Positions 1-9,447 of a DNA stretch of 64,000 bases are shown piece by piece; position 1 is the stretch's first letter, and the number at the start of each line of letters is the position of its first letter. The DNA is from Polynucleobacter sp. Latsch14-2. GTDB lineage: Bacteria; Pseudomonadota; Gammaproteobacteria; Burkholderiales; Burkholderiaceae. Both the position numbers and the translations under genes were made by a program. The DNA is taken from contig NZ_JACVPL010000005.1 of assembly GCF_018881925.1 (NCBI RefSeq), positions 1 through 64,000 on the forward strand, given 5' to 3'. The notes under the pieces are model-generated. The model was not told the origin of the DNA. It saw nothing but the letters and a program-made list of their open reading frames with translations, and made no database searches.

Positions 1-74
1 GTTTTAAAACCACCCCTACCGGAGAGGTAATGCTCAATGACTACTAGCTTGAACTCTTTGCTGTATTTGGACAT
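1..74 (-). CDS. IS3-family transposase OrfA, N-terminus only
   Basis: The minus-strand frame starts with ATG at 74 and reads MSKYSKEFKLVVIEHYLSG before leaving the window. This resembles the N-terminal helix-turn-helix region of IS3/IS150 OrfA proteins, which bind the terminal repeats. Only 24 codons are visible. Its place just inside the terminal repeat supports the call. Confidence 0.65.
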   Translation of the reverse strand, partial: MSKYSKEFKLVVIEHYLSGRGGFK

Positions 75-127
75 GAGACTGACCCTGTTGAGTTGGATTG
101 GGTGTCCAACTTTTGTGGGTCAGTTCA
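1..127 (-). mobile_element. Clipped end of an IS3-family (IS150-like) insertion sequence
   Basis: Read on the minus strand, the element begins at 127 with TGAACTGACCCACAAAAG followed by TTGGACA, the style of terminal repeat seen in the IS150 group of the IS3 family. It runs leftward into the start of a transposase reading frame and off the window edge. Only one end is visible, so completeness and the target duplication cannot be judged. Confidence 0.7.
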
Positions 128-148
128 GCATGGCTAGGTGTTTTACTT

Positions 149-490
149 TTAGTTGCCTAATGCAAGCAAAGCAATCTCAGGCGCCCGATCCAGTATCTTA
201 AGTAATGCTTTGGCGGCACCCGTTGGACTTCTTTTCCCTTGCTCCCAATTTCTGATGGTTTCCAAAGAAACTTCAATTCGGTTCGAAAACTCCAGTTGCG
301 ACAATCCAATACGCTCTCGTACACCCTTTGCGTACTTTGCAGCATCCTGCATTGCCTCTAGATCGTCTTGCCTCTCATGCAACTTTATTAGACGCTCTGA
401 TGTTGCATCCAATAGCTTCTTATTTACATGTCCCCTTGGAAAGCTACGCAGATTATTTAGATCAACACTAACTCGAATGGTTTTTTTCAT
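149..490 (-). CDS. XRE-family antitoxin/repressor paired with BrnT-like toxin
   Basis: A 113-aa protein with a C-terminal helix-turn-helix. Residues about 58-105 (GLSQLEFSNRIEVSLETIRN) form the XRE DNA-binding fold, and the N-terminal half is charged and probably contacts the toxin. It overlaps the upstream toxin gene by 23 bp, so the two are translated together. By analogy with such modules it should neutralise the toxin and repress the shared promoter. The usual BrnT partner, BrnA, is a ribbon-helix-helix protein, so this XRE partner is a less common pairing. DNA binding is secure; antitoxin function is inferred from context. Confidence 0.72.
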   Translation of the reverse strand: MKKTIRVSVDLNNLRSFPRGHVNKKLLDATSERLIKLHERQDDLEAMQDAAKYAKGVRERIGLSQLEFSNRIEVSLETIRNWEQGKRSPTGAAKALLKILDRAPEIALLALGN

Positions 491-746
491 AACGCTTGAC
501 CTCCCTCAGATTTCCTCTCCTTGCTGAAATAATTCTGATTGCTTTAGGCCTTTTTGTAAAAATCGCCACAAAAACCTTACCGTCAATTAATCCCAACGCT
601 TGAAAGCGCTCCTCTCCGTAATCCCAGCGCTGATCATGCTCAATTAATAACGCTGGATCTGCAAAAACTGCTATCACATATGCAAAATCAAAATTTCGAG
701 AGACTAGGCATGAGTTACTTTTAGCCAAATCCCATTCAAATTCCAT
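468..746 (-). CDS. brnT: BrnT-family (DUF497) ribonuclease toxin
   Basis: A 92-aa protein with the BrnT pattern: N-terminal EFEWDLAKS, central DPALLIEHDQRWDYGEERF, then IRIISARRGNLREVKRYEK near the C-terminus. The ISAR..-R-E--RYE segment is typical of the RelE-like DUF497 fold that cleaves RNA. The usual KH motif after the first helix is replaced here (NSCLVSRNFDF), so activity may be altered. It is the first gene of a two-gene module with the overlapping XRE gene. The ATG at 746 has only a weak GAAG ribosome site. Confidence 0.75.
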   Translation of the reverse strand: MEFEWDLAKSNSCLVSRNFDFAYVIAVFADPALLIEHDQRWDYGEERFQALGLIDGKVFVAIFTKRPKAIRIISARRGNLREVKRYEKNHSS

Positions 747-750
747 TACT

Positions 751-774
751 TCAATGGTAGGTCATTGAACTACC
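751..774. promoter_or_regulatory. Nested inverted repeats upstream of toxin-antitoxin genes
   Basis: Two overlapping dyads lie just before the toxin start: TCAATG (751-756) with CATTGA (763-768), and GGTAG (756-760) with CTACC (770-774). Their position fits an autoregulatory operator for the XRE antitoxin. Function is inferred from position only. Confidence 0.35.
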
Positions 775-794
775 TTGTGTCAAGCCTGAAATTC

Positions 795-826
795 AAAAAA
801 AACGCCTAGCAATGCTAGGCGCTTTT
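795..826. terminator. Bidirectional rho-independent terminator
   Basis: The stem CGCCTAGC (803-810) pairs with GCTAGGCG (814-821) around a 3-nt loop. Eight A residues precede it and a CTTTT run follows. On the minus strand it lies about 30 bp beyond the hppA stop and ends in eight T residues. Confidence 0.85.
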
Positions 827-850
827 GGTTTTTGCTGCTCTGTTATTACA

Positions 851-2908
851 TTAACGCACCATTGGCAACAATGGCACGATCAACAATGCGACGATGTTGA
901 TAATCTTAATGAGTGGGTTAACAGCTGGTCCGGCAGTATCTTTGTAGGGGTCGCCTACAGTATCGCCAGTTACTGCTGCTTTATGCGCTTCAGAACCTTT
1001 ACCGCCGAAATTGCCTTCTTCGATATATTTCTTGGCGTTATCCCAAGCACCACCACCGGTACACATCGAGATCGCTACAAATAAGCCAGTCACGATAGTG
1101 CCCATGAGTAAGCCACCCAAGGCAGCGGGTCCCAATAAGAGACCCACAGCAATTGGCGCAACCACCGGTAAGAGTGAAGGAATGATCATCTCTTTAATGG
1201 CAGCGGAAGTCAGCATATCAACAGCTTTGCCGTACTCTGGCTTAGATGTGCCTTCCATGATTCCAGGAATCTCACGGAACTGGCGACGCACTTCCTCAAC
1301 TACCGCACCAGCACAACGACCTACCGCCTCCATTGCCATGGCACCAAACAAGTATGGAATCATACCGCCAAGAAAGAGACCAATGATTACCATGTGATTG
1401 GACAGATCAAAAGAAACTTGTTGGCCGATAGACTCCAGTGCATGAGTGTAGTCAGCGAAAAGCACTAGGGCCGCTAAACCAGCTGAGCCAATAGCATAGC
1501 CTTTAGTCACAGCCTTAGTGGTATTACCAACTGCATCCAAAGGATCCGTAATATCCCGAACAGATTGTGGCAATCCAGCCATCTCTGCGATACCACCTGC
1601 GTTATCGGTAATCGGACCGTAAGCATCGAGTGCAACAACAATACCAGCCATCGATAACATCGCCGTTGCTGCAATCGCAATGCCGTAGATGCCAGCTAAC
1701 CAATAAGCCGCATAAATAGCAGCGCAAACAAATACGACTGGATAAGCAGTCGATTTCATCGAAATGCCTAAACCAGCAATGATGTTAGTACCGTGACCTT
1801 TGGTGGACGCTTCAGCAATGTGCTGCACTGGCTTGAACTGGGTACCGGTGTAGTACTCGGTAATCCATACCAATGCCGCAGTCAGGACCAAACCAACAAC
1901 CGTTGCACCAAACAAACGCCACTGACTGCCAGGAATGCCCAAAGCATCGTCAGGCATGATGAAGTTAGTGACAAAGTAAAAGGCGATGAGAGAAAGTACG
2001 CCAGCAACAATCAAACCTTTGTACAAAGCTGGCATCACATTCTTCATGCCAGGCGTTGCTTTCACGAATGAGCAGCCAATGATGGAGGCAATAATGGATA
2101 CGCCACCCAAGACCAATGGATAAACAATTGCAGCCACCGGTGCACCTGTCACCATTAATGTGCCTAGCACCATGGTGGCGATCAAAGTCACAGCGTATGT
2201 CTCAAATAAGTCTGCTGCCATGCCTGCGCAGTCGCCGACATTATCGCCAACGTTATCAGCGATCACAGCTGGGTTGCGTGGGTCATCCTCCGGAATGCCG
2301 GCCTCAACCTTGCCGACCAAGTCAGCACCAACGTCAGCGCCTTTGGTAAAGATACCACCACCTAAACGAGCAAAGATTGAAATGAGCGAGGAACCAAAAG
2401 CTAAACCAATCAATGGGTGAAGCACTGAAGAGAGATCCCCTCCTGCACCAATCGACACCAAGAACATAAAGAAGAGTCCGACACCAAGCAATCCAAGACC
2501 GACAACCAACATCCCAGTAATGGCCCCGCCCTTAAAGGCAACGTTTAAAGCCTCATTCATCCCTTTGGTAGCGGCCTGCGCGGTTCGAACGTTTGCCTTC
2601 ACGGAGACATTCATCCCAATAAAGCCACATGCCCCAGACAGTACCGAGCCAACCACAAACCCAAGCGCAGTCGCATAGTCCAAAAATAAGGCAATTAGGA
2701 TTGTCAGAACTACACCGACAATAGCGATCGTTTTATATTGGCGCGATAAATAAGCCGCTGCCCCCTGCTGAATCGCCCCTGCAATTTCTTGCATCTTGGC
2801 GTTGCCTGCATCTTGCCTCAAAATCCAACCGCGCATCACAAAGCCATAAATCACAGCCAGGACACCGCAAGCCAAGGCAAAATACAAGCCTAAAGTGACA
2901 TTACTCAT
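851..2908 (-). CDS. hppA: K+-independent membrane-bound proton-pumping pyrophosphatase
   Basis: A 685-aa polytopic membrane protein of the H+-PPase family, which couples pyrophosphate hydrolysis to proton export across the inner membrane. The catalytic loop [20 protein letters not shown] and the following [18 protein letters not shown] are intact. The C-terminal DAWDNAKK-like loop is present as [13 protein letters not shown]. Near residue 460 the protein reads [16 protein letters not shown]. Lys in GNTTK is characteristic of the K+-independent H+-pumping subclass; K+-dependent enzymes have Ala. It is divergent from the soluble pyrophosphatase gene ppa, so the two enzymes that compete for PPi share one intergenic region. 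Length and motifs are normal. Confidence 0.97.
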   Translation of the reverse strand: MSNVTLGLYFALACGVLAVIYGFVMRGWILRQDAGNAKMQEIAGAIQQGAAAYLSRQYKTIAIVGVVLTILIALFLDYATALGFVVGSVLSGACGFIGMNVSVKANVRTAQAATKGMNEALNVAFKGGAITGMLVVGLGLLGVGLFFMFLVSIGAGGDLSSVLHPLIGLAFGSSLISIFARLGGGIFTKGADVGADLVGKVEAGIPEDDPRNPAVIADNVGDNVGDCAGMAADLFETYAVTLIATMVLGTLMVTGAPVAAIVYPLVLGGVSIIASIIGCSFVKATPGMKNVMPALYKGLIVAGVLSLIAFYFVTNFIMPDDALGIPGSQWRLFGATVVGLVLTAALVWITEYYTGTQFKPVQHIAEASTKGHGTNIIAGLGISMKSTAYPVVFVCAAIYAAYWLAGIYGIAIAATAMLSMAGIVVALDAYGPITDNAGGIAEMAGLPQSVRDITDPLDAVGNTTKAVTKGYAIGSAGLAALVLFADYTHALESIGQQVSFDLSNHMVIIGLFLGGMIPYLFGAMAMEAVGRCAGAVVEEVRRQFREIPGIMEGTSKPEYGKAVDMLTSAAIKEMIIPSLLPVVAPIAVGLLLGPAALGGLLMGTIVTGLFVAISMCTGGGAWDNAKKYIEEGNFGGKGSEAHKAAVTGDTVGDPYKDTAGPAVNPLIKIINIVALLIVPLLPMVR

Positions 2909-3025
2909 GCTTGAACTCCCTAAAATTTGATTTTTTAATGTTTTGTTTCTAGCGCCTATGCAGATCTGGTTCCCGAAAGCTTTAAACTAGAGCGAATAAG
3001 CATTACAAGTATGTAGCAGAATCAC

Positions 3026-3054
3026 TACCCTGAGCCCCCATGAAGATCAGGGTA
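3026..3054 (+). other. Hairpin in the ppa leader
   Basis: TACCCTGA (3026-3033) pairs perfectly with TCAGGGTA (3047-3054) around a 13-nt loop, about 25 bp before the ppa start and just upstream of its GGAG ribosome site (3070-3073). No T-run follows, so it is not a terminator. It could be a leader structure or a protein-binding dyad. Confidence 0.4.
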
Positions 3055-3079
3055 TCTACTAATCACCATCGGAGTAAGT

Positions 3080-3619
3080 ATGAGTCTTGACAACGTCAAA
3101 CCAGGTAAGAAAATCCCTGAGAGCTTTAACGTCATTATTGAAATCCCCATGAATGCGGATCCCATCAAATATGAAGTAGATAAAGAAAGTGGCGCTATTT
3201 TCGTTGACCGATTCATGGGCACTGCAATGCACTATCCCTGTAATTATGGCTATATTAATAAGACCATTGCCGGCGATGGAGATCCAGTGGATGTGCTCGT
3301 GATCACCCCATTCCCACTCATTCCAGGCGTGGTCGTCAGTTGCCGCGCCATTGGCCTTCTCAAGATGGAAGATGAAGCCGGACAAGATGCAAAATTACTG
3401 GCTGTTCCAGAAGACAAGATTTTGCCTATCTATACGCATTGGCAAAAACCAGAAGATATCAACCCATTACGCTTAAATCAAATTCAACATTTCTTCGAAC
3501 ATTACAAAGATCTCGAACCAGGTAAGTGGGTAAAGGTAGCAGGCTGGGGTGGCGTTGCAGATGCTCATGCAGAAATCCTAGAAGGTATCGAGCGCTACAA
3601 CAAAGAGTTTCAGAAATAA
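3080..3619 (+). CDS. ppa: Soluble inorganic pyrophosphatase, family I
   Basis: A 179-aa cytoplasmic enzyme that hydrolyses pyrophosphate to phosphate and so drives biosynthetic reactions. The family signature DGDPVDVLV is at residues 66-74, with metal-binding aspartates at 66, 68 and 71. Upstream, Y52 and the MHYPCNYGY segment match the active-site region. The length is normal for a bacterial family I hexameric enzyme. The ATG at 3080 is preceded by GGAG. It stands head-to-head with hppA and 9 bp before nadE, with which it may be cotranscribed. Confidence 0.96.
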   Translation: MSLDNVKPGKKIPESFNVIIEIPMNADPIKYEVDKESGAIFVDRFMGTAMHYPCNYGYINKTIAGDGDPVDVLVITPFPLIPGVVVSCRAIGLLKMEDEAGQDAKLLAVPEDKILPIYTHWQKPEDINPLRLNQIQHFFEHYKDLEPGKWVKVAGWGGVADAHAEILEGIERYNKEFQK

Positions 3620-3628
3620 ATAAAGGCT

Positions 3629-5260
3629 TTGTCATTAGGAGTGAGCTCGCACAAAATTGCCCTAGCCCAAATCAACCCATTGCTGGGTGATTTGGCTGGT
3701 AACGCCCAGCTCATTCTCGAAGCATCAGCAGAAGCATTTAAGCAGGGCGCAAAACTCGTATTAACACCAGAGCTCTCGCTCACCGGCTATCCTCCAGAGG
3801 ATTTATTGCTGCGGCCTGCTTTTATTGAAGCGGCTCAACAACAACTCGATAAATTGATGGTCGAGCTGGCGAGCTTTCCAGGTCTTACGATCATTGTGGG
3901 TCACCCCAAAAAAACATCAGTAGGTTTGCAAAATTTTGCTTCCGTCTTGCGTGACGGCAAAGTGATTGCGGGGTATGCAAAACAAGAGTTGCCCAATCAC
4001 GAAGTCTTTGACGAAGTTCGCTATTTCGTTCCCGGCAAGCAAGCCTGCGTCTTTGAATGTGATGGTATTCAATATGGGCTTATTCTTTGTGAGGATGCAT
4101 GGCATGCTGGCCCTGCTAAACAAGCTCACAGTGCGGGCGCTCAAGTATTGCTTGTGCCCAATGCCTCCCCTTACCATCTAAAAAAGGAAGCCTTGCGCAT
4201 TGAAGTCTTGCGCCAACATATTGCACTCACCAAAATGCCGCTAATCTATGTGAATGCCGTTGGCGGTCAGGACGAATTAGTCTTTGATGGCGGGTCATTT
4301 GCATTAGATTCCCAAGGCGAGCTAGTAATGGCGATGCCGCAATTTGAAACTAGTCTCGGCTTTGTCAGCATTGACGGTGCCGGTGATTTAGAAAAATCGA
4401 TCATTACTCCACCACAAAGTGTTGAGGCTCAGGCCTATCAAGCCTTAGTTTTGGGCGTGCGTGACTATGTACAAAAAAATAAATTTCCCGGCGTGATCAT
4501 TGGCTTATCCGGTGGCGTCGATTCAGCATTGGTGCTAGCTATTGCCGTCGATGCACTGGGTGCAGATAAAGTCCGCGCCATTATGATGCCCTCACGCTAC
4601 ACCGCTGATATCTCTTGGATTGATGCGCGCGAGATGGCTAAGAACTTAAATGTTCAATACGATGAAATTGCGATTAGCGAACCGGTCGATGCTCTTGAAA
4701 CGGCTCTTGCAGAGCAATTTCAAGGTCTAAAGGTCGATGCTACCGAAGAAAATATTCAGGCACGTGTGCGCGGCACCTTACTCATGGCGCTCTCCAATAA
4801 AACAGGGCGCATGGTACTAACCACTGGCAACAAAAGTGAAATGGCCGTTGGTTACTGCACCCTTTATGGCGATATGGCGGGCGGTTTTGCGGTAATTAAA
4901 GATATTGCCAAAACGCTGGTCTATCGCTTGTGCGCCTATCGCAATAGCATCGCCCCCATTATTCCGGAACGCATTCTGACGCGTGCTCCATCCGCTGAAT
5001 TACGCCCCGATCAAAAAGACCAAGATAGCCTGCCCTCTTATGAGGTGCTCGATGGTATTGTTGAGCGCTATATGGAGCAGAATCAATCGATTGAGCAAAT
5101 TATTGCTGCTGGCTTTAATCCCGAAAGCGTTGAAAAGGTCACTCGCCTTATTAAGCTTAACGAATATAAGCGTCGCCAAGCGCCACCGGGCGTCAGGGTG
5201 ACTACACGCGCCTTTGGTCGCGATTGGCGCTACCCCATTACCTCTCAATTTAGAGCCTAA
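3629..5260 (+). CDS. nadE: Glutamine-dependent NAD+ synthetase
   Basis: A 543-aa two-domain enzyme that makes NAD+ from deamido-NAD+, ATP and glutamine. The N-terminal carbon-nitrogen hydrolase domain has the Glu-Lys-Cys triad E48 (TPELSLTGYPPE), K118 and C154 (LILCEDAW); it releases ammonia. The C-terminal synthetase domain carries the PP-loop SGGVDS near residues 294-299 and the RAPSAELRPDQKDQDSLPSY loop. The start is uncertain: TTG at 3629 gives full length, and GTG at 3641 lies next to a GGAG-like run. It is followed by glnB, a pairing common in related bacteria. Confidence 0.95.
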   Translation: MSLGVSSHKIALAQINPLLGDLAGNAQLILEASAEAFKQGAKLVLTPELSLTGYPPEDLLLRPAFIEAAQQQLDKLMVELASFPGLTIIVGHPKKTSVGLQNFASVLRDGKVIAGYAKQELPNHEVFDEVRYFVPGKQACVFECDGIQYGLILCEDAWHAGPAKQAHSAGAQVLLVPNASPYHLKKEALRIEVLRQHIALTKMPLIYVNAVGGQDELVFDGGSFALDSQGELVMAMPQFETSLGFVSIDGAGDLEKSIITPPQSVEAQAYQALVLGVRDYVQKNKFPGVIIGLSGGVDSALVLAIAVDALGADKVRAIMMPSRYTADISWIDAREMAKNLNVQYDEIAISEPVDALETALAEQFQGLKVDATEENIQARVRGTLLMALSNKTGRMVLTTGNKSEMAVGYCTLYGDMAGGFAVIKDIAKTLVYRLCAYRNSIAPIIPERILTRAPSAELRPDQKDQDSLPSYEVLDGIVERYMEQNQSIEQIIAAGFNPESVEKVTRLIKLNEYKRRQAPPGVRVTTRAFGRDWRYPITSQFRA

Positions 5261-5684
<424 letters not shown>

Positions 5685-5688
5685 GAAT

Positions 5689-6678
5689 TTAGCGGAACCC
5701 AGAATCCGTAGGGGCCGCGGGCTGACTGATGTCACCCGCCTCCAACAAAATGGTTTTACCATCTAAGTTTGCAGGGCGCACTTTAGCCCCCTGAAAATAG
5801 ACATCCACTTGGGCGAGCCCTGAGCTCAAAACCTTAAAGGGTGGAGTTCCATAAAAAGATGCCCCCAAATTGGGATCGATTGTTTTATTTTGAGTCTTAC
5901 CTGAAGCATCCACTACGCAAACGACCTGCTTTGTTTTGGACTGCACATAGACCAGATCAGCTGGCTTTCTAGGTGACAAAGGTTTGTAACTTGGCACTAT
6001 TGCATCTGCTACGGGGCAAGCCTCTGTATTTGCAGGAACATCATTGGTCACCAGGGCTGGCACAGGGGCAGCGGCTATGACAGGCGCTGAGGTAGGAGCG
6101 GGAACGGTCTCAGAAACTTTTGCATCGGCAATAGGTTGCTCAACAATTTCCTCTTTAACAACAATAATTTCTTCTGGCTTTTCGGGGAAAAAAAGTGGGC
6201 GCAAGTTCACAACAGAAAACACTACTACCGCAATCAAACTGAGCCAAATAAAGAGGCGCTTCTTTGGAGGCTGTTTTAGGTTCGATGCCCCAAGAGCAGA
6301 AAAAGTAAAGGCCGCCTTTACTGGAGTTACTTTGATGTTTTGTTTTTGCTCTGGCTCTTGGTTTTGTTTTGTCTCCGCCACCACTAATTTTTTAGGCTCT
6401 TCTGGTATCGCAGCGATTTCTTTTTTGAGTTCGACAACTTCGCCGTGATTGAATGCATCTTCTTCACTGAGCCCTAAAAGCTTTGCCACTTTTTTTGCAG
6501 CAGTTAACTTAATTTGGGCGCCATAGAAGGAGCTCATTTCGCCATTTTCAATTTGCTCTATTTGTCGTGCTGACAGACATGCTTGCCCAGCCAAATCCTG
6601 CACACTTAAACCAAGCTTTTCCCTGGCCTTTAAGAAGGCTCCATTTCGAATCTCGGGTTGCTTAGTTTTCGAATTCAC
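5689..6678 (-). CDS. RodZ-like helix-turn-helix protein with one membrane segment
   Basis: A 329-aa protein. Residues about 14-75 form a Cro/XRE-like HTH of the RodZ type (LKAREKLGLSVQDLAGQACL). A Lys/Glu/Gln-rich linker follows, then one membrane helix (about 142-159, LFIWLSLIAVVVFSVVNL), a Pro/Ala/Val-rich periplasmic linker and a C-terminal beta domain (about 245-325). This order matches RodZ, which anchors MreB. The GTG start at 6678 is supported by GAGG 8 nt upstream. It converges on glnB with only 4 bp between the stops. The C-terminal domain is diverged, so a role in cell shape is probable but not certain. Confidence 0.6.
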   Translation of the reverse strand: MNSKTKQPEIRNGAFLKAREKLGLSVQDLAGQACLSARQIEQIENGEMSSFYGAQIKLTAAKKVAKLLGLSEEDAFNHGEVVELKKEIAAIPEEPKKLVVAETKQNQEPEQKQNIKVTPVKAAFTFSALGASNLKQPPKKRLFIWLSLIAVVVFSVVNLRPLFFPEKPEEIIVVKEEIVEQPIADAKVSETVPAPTSAPVIAAAPVPALVTNDVPANTEACPVADAIVPSYKPLSPRKPADLVYVQSKTKQVVCVVDASGKTQNKTIDPNLGASFYGTPPFKVLSSGLAQVDVYFQGAKVRPANLDGKTILLEAGDISQPAAPTDSGFR

Positions 6679-6804
6679 TTGTTTGCCTCAAAAAATATCA
6701 CCAATCCGAATTGGAGCTTGCTACTTTCTCTGAAATACTAATACAAATAACGATATTAGTGCTTAACTTACATCGCTCCAATTGGCTTTTGAGCTAATTG
6801 GCTA

Positions 6805-7434
6805 CTAATTCGTTGTCAAATCGCCCAAATCAGACTCAAGAAATTTTTTAACCAGCGTTTGCAATGAGTCAGCATGCATTTTGTCCATCACCCTTGCTTT
6901 GTGAACCTTGATCGTCGCATCAGTCGTCCCCAGCTTTACGGCAATATCTTTATTCAGAAGGCCCTGCACAAGCCACATGCATACCTCCTTCTCTCGTGGA
7001 GTGAGGCTTGCATAGTCTTTTTTAGTTTCTACATCTTGGGAAATACGCTTAAGTTGGCGTCGATCAAAATCAATTGCCTCTGCAACCGCCTTGAGCAAGT
7101 CTTCTAAGTTAAAGGGTTTGAACAGAAAATCCAATGCGCCCTTTTTTAAGCCTTTGACTATTTGATGGGGGTGACTTTGGCCGCTCACAAACACAATTGG
7201 TGTTTTACGCCCCAATTGCAGCAATTTTTCTTGAAGATCGAGCCCGGTCATATCTGGCATCTGCATATCAAGCAAGATCACAGCCGGTGAGACTGGTATA
7301 GATTTCTCTAGGAAAATGAGTGCGGATGAGTAGTCTTCGACCATATAGCCGACTTCACGCAACATCCTGGTTAATGAAGTCCGCATCGATTCATCATCAT
7401 CAATCAAATAGATATGGCCGCTAGATTTAGTCAT
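6805..7434 (-). CDS. FixJ/NarL-type response regulator with LuxR HTH
   Basis: A 209-aa two-component regulator. The receiver domain (1-120) has the acidic pair DDD near residue 13, phospho-acceptor Asp in LLDMQMPDMTG (about residue 56), and Lys in FLFKPF. A short linker leads to the LuxR-type DNA-binding domain (about 145-209; LTPREKEVCMWLVQGLLNKD). The receiver-linker-HTH layout with LTPREKEV is FixJ/TodT-like. ATG at 7434 is preferred to a TTG at 7443. No histidine kinase gene is adjacent, so it is an orphan in this window. Two strong palindromes lie between it and ilvD and may be its targets. Confidence 0.9.
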   Translation of the reverse strand: MTKSSGHIYLIDDDESMRTSLTRMLREVGYMVEDYSSALIFLEKSIPVSPAVILLDMQMPDMTGLDLQEKLLQLGRKTPIVFVSGQSHPHQIVKGLKKGALDFLFKPFNLEDLLKAVAEAIDFDRRQLKRISQDVETKKDYASLTPREKEVCMWLVQGLLNKDIAVKLGTTDATIKVHKARVMDKMHADSLQTLVKKFLESDLGDLTTN

Positions 7435-7493
7435 GGAATGCAAAGATAAAAAATTAATAGATGTGCCAATGTACTGCAGTTGTTTTTTGAAGG

Positions 7494-7515
7494 ATATTAG
7501 CCTTGTAGCTAATAT
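7494..7515. promoter_or_regulatory. 8-bp inverted repeat upstream of the response regulator
   Basis: ATATTAGC (7494-7501) and GCTAATAT (7508-7515) are perfect inverted repeats separated by 6 bp. The spacing suits a dimeric DNA-binding protein. Its place in the divergent region of the regulator and ilvD suggests an operator. The regulator that binds is unknown. Confidence 0.4.
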
Positions 7516-7556
7516 TTACCTATTAATATCAAAGCAATAGGCATTTTTTACTTAGC

Positions 7557-7579
7557 TATATATTGCAGTGCAATATATA
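7557..7579. promoter_or_regulatory. Perfect 23-bp palindrome upstream of ilvD
   Basis: Arms TATATATTGCA (7557-7567) and TGCAATATATA (7569-7579) are perfect inverted repeats around a single G. The site is about 100 bp before the ilvD ATG. It is a strong operator candidate for the adjacent LuxR-type regulator or for a branched-chain amino-acid regulator. Confidence 0.5.
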
Positions 7580-7675
7580 AAGGGCCTGCTCATTGATCTA
7601 GTTGAGGTACAACAACCCCTTTCTCACGGCACAATAGAGCCTTTCAATAAATCCTTTATTTGGAGTAATTACTGC

Positions 7676-9364
7676 ATGAAACGCCTTAACGAACGCTCAC
7701 GTAATGTCACCGAGGGAGTTGCTCGCGCACCAAACCGGTCAATGTATTACGCGATGGGCTACCAAGAAAAGGATTTCACAAAACCGATGGTTGGCGTTGC
7801 TAATGGGCACTCCACCATCACCCCTTGCAATAGTGGTCTACAAAAATTAACAGATGCGGCTGTTACAGCCCTTGAAGAAGCTGGCGCCAAGGCGCAAATG
7901 TTTGGTACACCAACTGTGTCCGATGGTATTGGCATGGGCACCGAAGGTATGAAGTACTCCCTCGTTTCTCGTGAAGTTATCGCTGACAGTATCGAGACTT
8001 GCGTGAATGGTCTTTGGCAAGATGGTGTTGTCGTGATCGGTGGTTGCGATAAAAATATGCCAGGCGGCATGATGGCAATTGCACGCACCAATGTTCCTGC
8101 GATCTATGTTTATGGTGGCACCATCAAGCCAGGTCACTTCAAAGGAAAAGATCTCAATATCGTTTCCGCTTTTGAAGCGGTTGGAGAATTCACTTCCGGC
8201 AGAATGAGCGAAGCGGACCTCAAGGGGGTAGAGCAACACGCCTGCCCTGGCAGCGGTTCCTGCGGCGGCATGTATACCGCCAATACGATGAGTTCTTCTT
8301 TTGAGGCTTTAGGCATGAGCCTGCCCTACTCCTCAACGATGGCTAATGAAGATGCAGAAAAAGTAGCTAGCGCGGCAGAATCGGCACGCGTTTTAGTTGA
8401 GGCCATTAAAAATAATCTGCGCCCACGCGACATCATTACCAAAAAATCGATTGAGAACGCTGTAAGTGTCATCATGGCTGTTGGCGGATCTACTAATGCT
8501 GTCTTACATTACCTCGCCATCACTAGCGCCGCTGAGATTGATTGGACGATTGATGACTTCGAACGTATTCGTAAGCAGGTTCCTGTCATTGTTGATATGA
8601 AACCCTCTGGCACCTACCTAGCAACTGATTTGCATCAAGCTGGTGGCATTCCACAAGTGATGAAGATACTGCTGGATGGCGGACTCTTGCACGGCGATTG
8701 CATGACTATTACCGGTAAAACGATTGCAGAGGTCTTGAAAGATGTTCCTTCGGTGCCGCGTGCAGATCAGAAGGTCATTCGCACTTTAGATAATCCAATG
8801 TATCAACAAGGTCACTTAGCCATTTTGAAAGGCAATATCTCCCCAGAGGGTTGCGTCGCAAAAATTACTGGACTCAAGAATCCATCCATCACCGGTCCAG
8901 CTCGCGTCTTTGATTCTGAAGATGATGCAATGCAAGCCATCATGGAACAGAAAATAAAAGATGGTGATGTGGTCGTCATTCGCTACGAAGGCCCCAAGGG
9001 CGGTCCTGGTATGCGTGAAATGCTAGCACCCACCTCTGCCTTAGTAGGTCAAGGCCTAGGCGAGTCTGTAGGTCTCATTACTGATGGTCGCTTCTCTGGT
9101 GGCACCTGGGGTATGGTGGTTGGGCACGTCGCTCCTGAAGCCTATGTAGGCGGTGTGATTGCCCTGATTCATGAAGGTGACTCAGTAACCATTGATGCCC
9201 ATAAATTACTCATTCAACTCAATGTGAGTGATGCAGAGATTGCCAAGCGTCGGGCAGTATGGGTGCAACCAAAGCCACGCTACACCCGTGGTCTACTCGC
9301 CAAATATGCACGCTTAGCTAGCACAGCAAGTAAAGGTGCCGTAACGGATTTGAATTTAGATTGA
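7676..9364 (+). CDS. ilvD: Dihydroxy-acid dehydratase
   Basis: An Fe-S dehydratase that converts 2,3-dihydroxy-isovalerate and -methylvalerate to the 2-keto acids for valine, leucine and isoleucine. From ATG 7676 it is 562 aa, the usual length for the shorter bacterial branch. Cysteines in TPCNSG (C51), GCDKNMPGG (C124) and [14 protein letters not shown] (C196) fit the cluster ligands. [10 protein letters not shown] near the C-terminus is the second family signature. An upstream GTG at 7568 in frame adds 36 residues unlike the family. The ATG has GGAG 10 nt upstream, so it is taken as the start. Confidence 0.95.
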   Translation: MKRLNERSRNVTEGVARAPNRSMYYAMGYQEKDFTKPMVGVANGHSTITPCNSGLQKLTDAAVTALEEAGAKAQMFGTPTVSDGIGMGTEGMKYSLVSREVIADSIETCVNGLWQDGVVVIGGCDKNMPGGMMAIARTNVPAIYVYGGTIKPGHFKGKDLNIVSAFEAVGEFTSGRMSEADLKGVEQHACPGSGSCGGMYTANTMSSSFEALGMSLPYSSTMANEDAEKVASAAESARVLVEAIKNNLRPRDIITKKSIENAVSVIMAVGGSTNAVLHYLAITSAAEIDWTIDDFERIRKQVPVIVDMKPSGTYLATDLHQAGGIPQVMKILLDGGLLHGDCMTITGKTIAEVLKDVPSVPRADQKVIRTLDNPMYQQGHLAILKGNISPEGCVAKITGLKNPSITGPARVFDSEDDAMQAIMEQKIKDGDVVVIRYEGPKGGPGMREMLAPTSALVGQGLGESVGLITDGRFSGGTWGMVVGHVAPEAYVGGVIALIHEGDSVTIDAHKLLIQLNVSDAEIAKRRAVWVQPKPRYTRGLLAKYARLASTASKGAVTDLNLD

Positions 9365-9394
9365 TCATTTAAGCTCAAAGTAAAGGCAGAAAAC

Positions 9395-9427
9395 AAAAGC
9401 CCCTAGTTCACTCTAGGGGCTTTTTTA
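9395..9427. terminator. Bidirectional terminator between ilvD and the copper cluster
   Basis: GCCCCTAG (9399-9406) pairs with CTAGGGGC (9413-9420) around a 6-nt loop. An A-run lies on the left and TTTTTT on the right. It serves ilvD on the plus strand and the convergent PCuAC operon on the minus strand. Confidence 0.9.
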
Positions 9428-9447
9428 TGCTGGACAGTGTGCAAGGA

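Noticed and set aside
153..527. 124-aa plus-strand frame opposite the XRE gene
   Set aside because: Antisense shadow of a recognised HTH gene; composition has no protein signature.
7568..7675. 36-residue N-terminal extension of IlvD from GTG 7568
   Set aside because: The GTG lies inside the 23-bp palindrome, and the extra residues do not resemble the family; ATG 7676 has a ribosome site.
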